A stretch of 64,000 nt of DNA from an uncultured Oscillospiraceae bacterium (GTDB taxonomy: Bacteria > Bacillota > Clostridia > Oscillospirales > Ruminococcaceae): NCBI GenBank assembly GCA_900539695.1, contig UQDG01000005.1, forward strand, positions 1-64,000, read 5' to 3'. A program made the translations under genes and the position numbers. The notes beneath the pieces were generated by a model. That model saw only the letters and a list, made by a program, of their open reading frames with translations, did no database searches and was not told the DNA's origin. Below, piece by piece: positions 57,714-64,000 of the stretch. How positions within the stretch are numbered: the first letter of the stretch is position 1; every line of letters begins with the position of its first letter.

Positions 57714-58763
57714 TTGATCAAAGTAGAAGAGTTGTTTATCGAGCCTACCGCCACGGTACTGGAGACCCTGCGCAAGCTGGACGAGACCGGCCAGCGCATC
57801 CTGTTCATCGCGCCGGAAGGCCAGCTGAAAGCCGTTATCACCGATGGCGACATCCGCAAATTCTTCCTGCGCGGCGGCACGCCGGACCAGACAGTGGATA
57901 ACGCCGCCAACTACCATCCCCTCAGCCTGCCGGTGTCGGAGCGCGGTAAAGCCCGCAAAATGCTGCAAAAGCATTGCATCGACGCGCTGCCCATCCTCAA
58001 CAAGCGCGGCGTCATCACCGACATCGTCTTTGCCCGGGGCGAGGATGTGGACAACCGCAAACGCGCCGACATCCCCGTCGTTATGATGGCAGGCGGTCTT
58101 GGCACCCGGTTGTACCCCTACACCAAAATTTTGCCCAAACCGCTGATCCCAGTAGGGGAGCAGCCCATCGCTGAGTTGATTATGGACCGCTTCCGCGATT
58201 TTGGCTGCCACGATTTCACCATGATCGTCAACTATAAGCGCGGCATGATCAAAAGCTATTTTGGCGAACTGGAAAAGGATTACACCGTCAATTTCGCCGA
58301 CGAGGATGTATTTATGGGCACCGGCGGCGGCCTTTGCCTGCTGAAAGGCAAGATGAAGTCCCCCTTCTTCTTCACCAACTGCGACACGCTGCTGGATGTG
58401 GACTTCGGCGATATTTACGAGTATCACAAGGCCCACGGTAACCTGGTCACGATGGTTTGTGCCTTCAAGCACTACACCGTGCCCTACGGCGTGGTGGAAC
58501 TGGGCGAGGACGGCGGCATTGCCGCCATGCGCGAGAAGCCGGAGCTGGACTTCTTGACCAACACCGGCGTCTACGTGGTGGAGCCCCGCGTGGTGGAGGA
58601 GATGCGCGATGGAGAGAAGATCGGCTTCCCCGATGTCATCGAGCGTTACCGCGCCGCTGGCGAGAAGGTGGGCGTGTATCCCATCAGTGAGAGCAGCTGG
58701 ATGGATATGGGCCAGCTGGAAGAACTGGAAAAAATGAGACGCAAGCTGGAGAGCCAGCAGTAA
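57714..58763 (+). CDS. ptmE: CBS domain plus sugar nucleotidyltransferase (PtmE-like)
   Basis: The 349-residue protein combines a CBS pair (about 1-115) with a sugar-1-phosphate nucleotidyltransferase domain. 'MMAGGLGTRLYPYTKILPKP' (124-143) holds the nucleotide-binding loop and catalytic Lys. In Campylobacter the homologous PtmE is the GlcN-1-P guanylyltransferase that feeds GDP-linked precursors into legionaminic acid. Start is TTG 57714, with AAAGGGGG upstream. Fourteen bases separate it from the synthase gene. Another sugar activation role cannot be excluded. Confidence 0.8.
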   Translation: MIKVEELFIEPTATVLETLRKLDETGQRILFIAPEGQLKAVITDGDIRKFFLRGGTPDQTVDNAANYHPLSLPVSERGKARKMLQKHCIDALPILNKRGVITDIVFARGEDVDNRKRADIPVVMMAGGLGTRLYPYTKILPKPLIPVGEQPIAELIMDRFRDFGCHDFTMIVNYKRGMIKSYFGELEKDYTVNFADEDVFMGTGGGLCLLKGKMKSPFFFTNCDTLLDVDFGDIYEYHKAHGNLVTMVCAFKHYTVPYGVVELGEDGGIAAMREKPELDFLTNTGVYVVEPRVVEEMRDGEKIGFPDVIERYRAAGEKVGVYPISESSWMDMGQLEELEKMRRKLESQQ

Positions 58764-58776
58764 AGGAGGCACCCTG

Positions 58777-59772
58777 ATGCCCGTAACCATCATTGCCGAG
58801 GCCGGTGTCAACCACAACGGCGACCTGGAAATGGCCAAAAAACTGGCCCTGACCGCCAAAGAGTGCGGCGCGGACATTGTAAAGTACCAGACCGCTGTGC
58901 CTGAACTGGTCGTGAGCAAATTCGCCGAGAAGGCTGAGTACCAGAAGCAGACCACCGATGCGGCCGAAAGCCAGCTGGAGATGATCCGCAAGCTGCACTT
59001 CTCCTTCGAGGGGCATAAGGAGCTGAAAGAATACTGCGATTCCATCGGCATCCAGTACCTTTCTGCGCCGTTTGACATCCCCAGTGTGCAGTTTCTGGGC
59101 ACTCTGGGCCTGCCGCTTATTAAAGTGCCCTCCGGAGAGATCACCAACCTGCCGTATCTCGAGGAAGTGGCCAAGCTGCACACCCCTGTGCTGCTTTCCA
59201 CCGGCATGAGCAACTTGAATGAGATTACCGACGCCCTGGGCATCCTGGACGATGGCGGCTGCCCCGAGGTCACGGTGCTGCACTGCAACACCCAGTACCC
59301 CACCCCCTACGAGGACGCCAACCTCACCGCCATGCAGGAATTGTTCGACCAGTTCGGTCTGCCGGTGGGCCTGTCCGACCACACCCCCGGCTGGGAGTGT
59401 GACGTCGCCGCTGCCGTGCTGGGCGCGCAGGTGATCGAAAAGCACTTCACGCTGGATAAATCCCTGCCCGGCCCCGACCAGAAAGCCAGCCTCGACCCTG
59501 CCGAGTTCAAGGCTATGGTGGACGCGGTGCGCCATGTGGAAGCCGCCCTGGGCGACGGTCACAAGCACCTGACCGAGAGCGAAGCCCCCAACAAAACGGT
59601 GGCCCGCAAAAGCATCGTGGCTGCCCGCGCCATCAAGGCAGGGGAGATCTTTACCACCGAGAACCTGACCACCAAGCGCCCCGGGGACGGCATTTCCCCC
59701 ATGCGCTGGTACGAAGTGCTGGGCCAAGCCGCCAAGCGCGACTTTGCCGAGGATGAAAAAATCGAGCTGTAA
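58777..59772 (+). CDS. legI: N-acetylneuraminate/legionaminate synthase
   Basis: A 331-residue NeuB family enzyme that joins phosphoenolpyruvate to a six-carbon amino sugar to form a nine-carbon sugar. 'IIAEAGVNHNGDLEMAKKLA' and 'KYQTAVPELV' open the barrel; 'IKVPSGEITN', 'LLSTGMS' and 'CNTQYPTPYEDANL' are active-site loops. A C-terminal SAF domain spans about 270-331. 'TQYPTP' rather than 'SxYPTP' type details and the neighbouring LegC favour legionaminate over sialate. AAAGGAGG precedes the ATG. Confidence 0.9.
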   Translation: MPVTIIAEAGVNHNGDLEMAKKLALTAKECGADIVKYQTAVPELVVSKFAEKAEYQKQTTDAAESQLEMIRKLHFSFEGHKELKEYCDSIGIQYLSAPFDIPSVQFLGTLGLPLIKVPSGEITNLPYLEEVAKLHTPVLLSTGMSNLNEITDALGILDDGGCPEVTVLHCNTQYPTPYEDANLTAMQELFDQFGLPVGLSDHTPGWECDVAAAVLGAQVIEKHFTLDKSLPGPDQKASLDPAEFKAMVDAVRHVEAALGDGHKHLTESEAPNKTVARKSIVAARAIKAGEIFTTENLTTKRPGDGISPMRWYEVLGQAAKRDFAEDEKIEL

Positions 59773-59781
59773 CGAGGTTTT

Positions 59782-60969
59782 ATGCGCACGATTTGTGTAG
59801 TGACCGCCACGCGGGCGGAATACGGTCTGCTGCGCCCTGTGGTGCAAAAGCTGGCGGCGTCCAGCACGCTGCAATTGCAGCTGGTGGCCACCGGCGCGCA
59901 CCTCTGCCCGCGTTTGGGCGAGACAGTGCGGGAGATCGAAGCCGACGGCGTACCCGTCGCGGCCCGCCTGCCGATTTTTGTGGGCGATGAGAACGAGCCG
60001 GTGGCCGTGACCATTGCCCGCACCATTACCGTGTTTGACGCATACTTTTCCGCCCACCGTCCCGATGCCGTGCTGCTGCTGGGCGACCGGTTTGAAATTT
60101 TCGCGGCAGCCACCGCTGCGGCGGCCCGGCATATCCCCATCGCCCACATTTCAGGCGGGGACGTGACCCTTGGCGCGGCGGATGAATACTACCGCCACTG
60201 CATCACCAAAATGGCAGCGGTGCATTTCCCGTCCTGCGCTGATAGCGCCGCCCGGTTGGTCCGTATGGGCGAAGCTCCCGAAACGGTGTTTTGCGTGGGC
60301 GGCCTGGGCGACGAGAACATCCGCACTCTGCCCAAAATGAGCCGGGAAGAATTGTGCAATTCCACAGGCTTCCCGCTGCAGCAGCCCTTTGCGCTGGTGA
60401 CTTACCACCCCGAGACTTCTGCCGATGCCGGCTCGCCCGCCGCCCAGAGTGAAGCCCTTTGCGCCGCTATGGAAGCCGTGCCCGGCGTCTACTGGCTCAT
60501 CACCGGCTCTAACGCCGACGCAGGCGGACAGATCTGCACGGCCCGCATGCAGCGCTTTGCCGCCGAACACCCCGACCGCGCCGGGTTCATCCAAAGCCTG
60601 GGATTGCGGCGGTACCTTTCGGCCATGCAGTACGCCGCGCTGGTGGCGGGTAATTCCTCCTCCGGCGTGGTGGAAACGCCGACCTTTAAGGTGCCCACCG
60701 TCAATATCGGCCAGCGCCAGGCGGGGCGCGCTATCTGCGCCAACGTTTTGTGCTGTGATGCCGAGGAACCGGTCATTGAAGCCGCCCTGCGCCGCGCGTT
60801 AAGTCCGGAGTTTGCCGCCACCGCCGCCACGGCCCAAAGCCCCTACGGCGGCGGGAACACCAGCGGCAAGATCTGCACCGTGCTGCAAAACTTTGATTTC
60901 TCAAAGCCTAAAATATTTTATGACGGCCCTGTGCCGGAATTTGACCCCCAAAGGAGCGTTTTGGTATGA
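59782..60969 (+). CDS. legG: Hydrolysing nucleotide-sugar 2-epimerase (NeuC/LegG)
   Basis: A 395-residue enzyme that removes the nucleotide and inverts C2 to release the free 2,4-diacetamido-mannose-type precursor for LegI. 'TATRAEYGLLRPV' (8-20), 'GDRFEIF' (101-107) and 'HISGGD' (122-127) are signatures of the NeuC group, with 'GNSSSGVVE' in the second lobe. The ATG is eight bases after the legI stop with a weak AACGAGG site. It overlaps the next gene by four bases. Confidence 0.88.
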   Translation: MRTICVVTATRAEYGLLRPVVQKLAASSTLQLQLVATGAHLCPRLGETVREIEADGVPVAARLPIFVGDENEPVAVTIARTITVFDAYFSAHRPDAVLLLGDRFEIFAAATAAAARHIPIAHISGGDVTLGAADEYYRHCITKMAAVHFPSCADSAARLVRMGEAPETVFCVGGLGDENIRTLPKMSREELCNSTGFPLQQPFALVTYHPETSADAGSPAAQSEALCAAMEAVPGVYWLITGSNADAGGQICTARMQRFAAEHPDRAGFIQSLGLRRYLSAMQYAALVAGNSSSGVVETPTFKVPTVNIGQRQAGRAICANVLCCDAEEPVIEAALRRALSPEFAATAATAQSPYGGGNTSGKICTVLQNFDFSKPKIFYDGPVPEFDPQRSVLV

Positions 60970-61943
60970 AACTTCTGATCGTTGGTCTGGGCAGTATGGG
61001 CAAGCGCCGCGCGCGCCTATCCAAAGGCATTGACGCCGCCCTCCACATTGTGGGCGTGGATACCGCCGAGGCCCGCCGTGCCGAGGCCTGCACCTTGGGC
61101 CTGGCAGATGCCGCCTATCCCACCATTGCCGAGGCCGTGGCCGCCGAGCACCCGGACGCCGCTCTGGTTTGCACCGCGCCGCTCTCCCACGCTGCGGTCA
61201 TCGGCGAACTGCTGGATAACGACCTGCCTGTTTTTACCGAGCTGAACCTGGTAGGGGACGGCTACGCCGAGAACATGGCCAAGGCGGCCGCCAAAAACCT
61301 GCCGCTGTTCCTCTCCTCCACCATGCTGTACCGCCGCGAAACGCAGTACATCAAACAGCAGGTGCAGGCTTTTGGCAAGCCGGTGCATTATATCTACCAC
61401 ATCGGTCAGTATCTGCCGGATTGGCACCCCTGGGAAAACTACAAAAACTTCTTTGTGGGCAATGCCCGTACCGGCGGTGTGCGTGAGATATTCGGCATCG
61501 ACCTGCCCTGGCTGTTGGATGCCTTCGGGGATGTCGAGTCTGTCACTGTGCAGAAGGATACCATCAGCGACCTGGGCCTGCCGTACCCAGACTGCGTGAC
61601 CCTGCTGCTGCGCCACAAGGGCGGCGTGCAGGGTGTGCTGGCGGCGGATGTGGTCAGCCGCAAGGCTGTGCGCAGCTTTGAGTGCTTCGGCGACGGCATC
61701 CACCTCTTCTGGGAGGGGAACCCCAAGGCCCTGTACGAGTTCAAGGACGGCGACAAGCAGCCTGTGAACACCTACGCCAGCTTTGAGCATGACAGCCGCT
61801 ACAGCGACAACATCGTCGAGAACGCCTATGTGGACGAACTGACGAACTTTTTTGGCGTGCTGAAGGGCACTGAGACGCCACGCTGGAGCTTTACCAAGGA
61901 TTTGGCGGCCATCCAGCTGATGGACAAAATCGAGGAGGCCTGA
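60966..61943 (+). CDS. Gfo/Idh/MocA family oxidoreductase, first of two
   Basis: A 325-residue NAD(P)-dependent sugar oxidoreductase. The Rossmann motif 'VGLGSMGKRRARL' is at the N-terminus and 'ELNLVGDGYAENMAK' corresponds to the usual 'EKP' loop with Glu-Leu instead of Glu-Lys-Pro. That Lys is normally catalytic, so its replacement by Leu is notable. AAAGGAG precedes the ATG within legG. Its position mirrors PtmF of Campylobacter nonulosonate clusters. Substrate not known. Confidence 0.8.
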   Translation: MKLLIVGLGSMGKRRARLSKGIDAALHIVGVDTAEARRAEACTLGLADAAYPTIAEAVAAEHPDAALVCTAPLSHAAVIGELLDNDLPVFTELNLVGDGYAENMAKAAAKNLPLFLSSTMLYRRETQYIKQQVQAFGKPVHYIYHIGQYLPDWHPWENYKNFFVGNARTGGVREIFGIDLPWLLDAFGDVESVTVQKDTISDLGLPYPDCVTLLLRHKGGVQGVLAADVVSRKAVRSFECFGDGIHLFWEGNPKALYEFKDGDKQPVNTYASFEHDSRYSDNIVENAYVDELTNFFGVLKGTETPRWSFTKDLAAIQLMDKIEEA

Positions 61944-61946
61944 TCC

Positions 61947-62894
61947 ATGCGCACCATCACCGCGCTGTTTGTGGGGTTGGGTTCCATCGGCACCCGCCAC
62001 TTAAAAAACCTGCATATCCTTTGCACCGATCGCGGCTGGACCTTGCAGGCCGATGCCCTGCGCAGTGACCTGCACCGCCCCCTGCGGGACGGCGTGGCTG
62101 AGCTGCTGCACGCCCAGTACACCGATTTGGCCGCCGCGCCTGCCCGGTATGATATGGTGTTTATCACCAACCCCACCAGTTTGCATGTCGAGGCATTGCA
62201 GCAGGTGAAGGGCCGCGGCGAAGCACTTTTTATCGAAAAACCGATCTTTTCTGCCGAGCAGACCGGCTTGAACCTGGCCGACTGCCTGCCGGAAAACCAG
62301 AAAGCCTACGTGGCCGCGCCCATGCGCTGGTGCGGTGTGATGCTGGCCCTCAAAGATCTGCTGCCCACGCTGCACCCCTATTGCGCCCGGGTCATCTGCT
62401 CCAGCTACCTGCCGGATTGGCGGCCGGGTGTCGACTACCGCACGGTCTACAGCGCCCACAAGGCGCTGGGCGGCGGCGTCACCATCGACCTCATCCACGA
62501 GTGGGATTACCTTGTGGACCTGTTCGGCGTGCCGCAGCAGCTGTACAATTTTAAGGGCACCTACTCGGATCTGGAGATCGACTCCGACGATCTGTCGGTC
62601 TATATCGCCAAGTATCCCACCTTGCTGGCCGAGGTGCATCTTGACTATTTCGGCCGCGGCTATCGGCGCAGCATCGAACTTTTCTGCCGCGACGGCAGCT
62701 ATCTGGCCGACTTTGGCGCCGGTACGCTGACCCTGCCCGACGGCACCGTGCAGCATTATGAAGAGGACGTCAACCGCCGCTACGAGCGGGAGATCGAATA
62801 TTTTACTGACTACGCCCTGGGCGACGAACAGCAAAGCTGCAACCCGCCCGCGCTGGCGCTGGATGTCCTGAAACTGACTTTGGGGGAACACTGA
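61947..62894 (+). CDS. Gfo/Idh/MocA family oxidoreductase, second of two
   Basis: A 315-residue oxidoreductase with 'FVGLGSIGTRHLKNLHILC' at the N-terminus and a canonical 'FIEKPIF' loop holding the catalytic Lys. It is related to the preceding protein, with shared 'SSYLPDWRPGVDYRTVYSAH' against 'GQYLPDWHPWENYKNFFVGN'. Both Glu-Lys-Pro present here and lost there hint at a heteromeric or asymmetric pair. The gene starts three bases after its neighbour. Likely substrate is a nucleotide-activated or free amino sugar in the nonulosonate route. Confidence 0.82.
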   Translation: MRTITALFVGLGSIGTRHLKNLHILCTDRGWTLQADALRSDLHRPLRDGVAELLHAQYTDLAAAPARYDMVFITNPTSLHVEALQQVKGRGEALFIEKPIFSAEQTGLNLADCLPENQKAYVAAPMRWCGVMLALKDLLPTLHPYCARVICSSYLPDWRPGVDYRTVYSAHKALGGGVTIDLIHEWDYLVDLFGVPQQLYNFKGTYSDLEIDSDDLSVYIAKYPTLLAEVHLDYFGRGYRRSIELFCRDGSYLADFGAGTLTLPDGTVQHYEEDVNRRYEREIEYFTDYALGDEQQSCNPPALALDVLKLTLGEH

Positions 62895-62895
62895 T

Positions 62896-63660
62896 ATGAA
62901 ACGTCTGCTTATCACCATCTGCGGCCGTGCAGGCAGCAAAGGCTTTAAAAACAAAAATCTCAAAAATTTCTGCGGTAAACCGCTGGTTTATTACTCCTTG
63001 AGCGCCGCCGAACTGTTCATCAAAAACCACCCCGAACTGGAAGTGGACGTTGCCCTGAACACCGACAGCGAGGACCTGGCCAAGCTGGTGGCTGCCGAAT
63101 ACCCCGAGGTCATCTACCTGCCCCGCGGGGCTGAGCTGGGCGGCGACCGTGTGCCCAAGGTGGAGGTCTACAAGGACAGCTTTGCCCGTATGGAGGCCCG
63201 CACCGGCAAGCCCTACGACGCAATGATCGACCTGGACATCACCAGCCCCCTGCGCACTGAGCAGGACATCGAGAACGCCTTTGCCAAAGCGCAGGAGCGC
63301 GAGGATCTGCAGATCATCTTCAGCGTCTGCGAAGCCCGCCGCAACCCCTGGTTCAACATGTTCAAAATTGTGGGCGACCACGCCGAGATGGTCATCGAGA
63401 GCCAGTTCACCGGCCGCCAGCAGGCCCCTGAGGTCTACGATGTCAACGCCTCCATCTACGTCATCCGCCGCGCCTTTCTGGTGGACAACCCGGACCCCAT
63501 CCTGTGGCACTCCAAGTTCGGCGTCAGCGTTATGATGGACACCGGCATCATTGATATTGACTCGGAGCATGACTACCTGCTGATGGAAGCCATCGCCAAG
63601 CACCTGTACGCCCATTACCCGGAATTTAACGCTGTACGGGAGAATATCCGTGGAGAATGA
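62896..63660 (+). CDS. legF: CMP-legionaminate/acylneuraminate cytidylyltransferase
   Basis: A 254-residue CMP-sugar synthetase that activates the nine-carbon acid with CTP. 'ICGRAGSKGFKNKNLKNFCG' near residues 9-28 is the nucleotide-binding loop (RxGSKGxxxKN), 'DLDITSPLRTEQDIENAF' the middle motif and 'DTGIIDIDSEHDYLLMEAI' the C-terminal metal site. The start ATG lies two bases after the preceding stop with GGGGGA upstream. It completes the activated donor; a dedicated transferase is not in the window. Confidence 0.9.
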   Translation: MKRLLITICGRAGSKGFKNKNLKNFCGKPLVYYSLSAAELFIKNHPELEVDVALNTDSEDLAKLVAAEYPEVIYLPRGAELGGDRVPKVEVYKDSFARMEARTGKPYDAMIDLDITSPLRTEQDIENAFAKAQEREDLQIIFSVCEARRNPWFNMFKIVGDHAEMVIESQFTGRQQAPEVYDVNASIYVIRRAFLVDNPDPILWHSKFGVSVMMDTGIIDIDSEHDYLLMEAIAKHLYAHYPEFNAVRENIRGE

Positions 63661-64000
63661 CCTGCTGGAACGGGCGGCTGACCTGGTGATGGACGCCGGG
63701 CAGACCCTGCTGGAAAACGGCGGCGAGGTCTTTCGCGTCCAGCAGACGATGGAGATCATGGCCCACAGCCTGGGTGTGCGGGACTTTCATGTCTACGTGC
63801 TGACAAACGGCATCTTCGCGTCAGCATCCATGGGCAGCACCCACAACGTCAGTCTCATCCGCCATGTGCCGTCAGTGTCCATCCACCTGGGCCGGGTCGA
63901 AGCCATCAACGAGCTTTCCCGTGAGCTGGCCGCCGGTCGGCTGGGGGTCGAGGAAGCCGAAGCCCGCCTGCAGCAGGCACAGTCTGTGCCCCGCACTTCG
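63650..64000 (+). CDS. Threonine/serine exporter family protein (ThrE N-terminal part), cut by the window edge
   Basis: The frame from GTG 63650 is open to the end of the window (117 codons). It reads 'DLLERAADLVMDAGQTLLEN', then 'GGEVFRVQQTMEIMAHSLGV' and 'HVYVLTNGIFASASM', matching the soluble N-terminal domain of ThrE/YjjP exporters. The GTG has GGGAGA six bases upstream and overlaps the legF stop by 11 bases. The membrane part lies beyond the window. It is probably co-transcribed with the leg genes but unrelated in function. Confidence 0.78.
   Translation, partial: MENDLLERAADLVMDAGQTLLENGGEVFRVQQTMEIMAHSLGVRDFHVYVLTNGIFASASMGSTHNVSLIRHVPSVSIHLGRVEAINELSRELAAGRLGVEEAEARLQQAQSVPRTS

Noticed and set aside
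56522-63660. Sialic acid (Neu5Ac) pathway
   Set aside because: The presence of a LegC-type aminotransferase and PtmE-like nucleotidyltransferase fits a 2,4-diamino nonulosonate better; NeuB/NeuA similarity is shared by both pathways.
1-64000. CRISPR arrays, tRNA or rRNA genes, prophage or transposase genes
   Set aside because: No regularly spaced direct repeats, no cloverleaf-like sequences, no rRNA-like stretches and no integrase, transposase or phage structural genes were seen on either strand.

Overview
The window is about 60% GC by eye and reads as a chromosomal segment of a strictly anaerobic, butyrate-forming Firmicute of the Oscillospiraceae/Ruminococcaceae type (Faecalibacterium, Subdoligranulum, Gemmiger and relatives). 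The basis is a complete acetyl-CoA to butyrate gene set (thl-crt-hbd-bcd-etfB-etfA plus ptb-buk), dapL-type lysine synthesis, a GlnRS, Gram-positive style ribosome binding sites, sigma-A promoters and intrinsic terminators, and dispersed palindromic repeats of a kind common in that group. Genus and species cannot be fixed from the sequence alone. No rRNA, tRNA, CRISPR array, transposase or phage gene was seen.

Layout. 1-2000: a truncated gene end, a decayed aldo/keto reductase and a G5/3D-domain cell-wall protein behind an attenuator. 2027-4023 (minus): buk and ptb with a strong promoter. 4615-12910: coaD, the six-gene butyryl-CoA operon and a purine permease. 13034-14280 (minus): a lipoprotein and 5-formyl-THF cyclo-ligase. 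14499-20442: surface-polysaccharide locus 1 (rfbC, ABC exporter, two double-domain GT2 transferases). 20513-26208: upp, rpiB, tsaB, tsaE, a RodA-type polymerase, DUF378, and the UPF0210/UPF0237 pair. 26332-30207 (minus): a MoxR ATPase, vWA/metallopeptidase and leucine-rich-repeat cassette. 30303-36887: MATE pump, an intergenic island rich in inverted repeats, a subtilase-like lipoprotein, glnS, dapL and a flavin-binding protein. 36963-41094 (minus): mgsA, minD-like, PBP2 and mreC, a remodelled cell-shape cluster without mreD or minC. 41359-46343: HAD phosphatase, DNA glycosylase and an XpaC-TelA-LemA-TPM membrane-stress operon. 46405-56364: SDR, SGNH hydrolase, an XpaC-like paralogue, a second ABC polysaccharide exporter and three large multi-pass membrane proteins. 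56522-63660: a legionaminic-acid-type nonulosonate pathway (legC, ptmE-like, legI, legG, two Gfo/Idh/MocA oxidoreductases, legF). 63650-64000: the start of a ThrE-type exporter.

How the genes work together. The central-metabolism block makes butyryl-CoA and can convert it to butyrate with ATP gain through Ptb and Buk. Two separate Wzm/Wzt exporters, two double GT2 enzymes, three GT-C-like membrane proteins and a CMP-nonulosonate pathway indicate heavy investment in a decorated cell surface. The most interesting points are the MoxR-vWA-LRR cassette, the legionaminic acid cluster, a pair of short terminal-inverted-repeat elements with apparent target duplications (one placed inside a 5' leader), and a stack of competing inverted repeats at 31673-32104.
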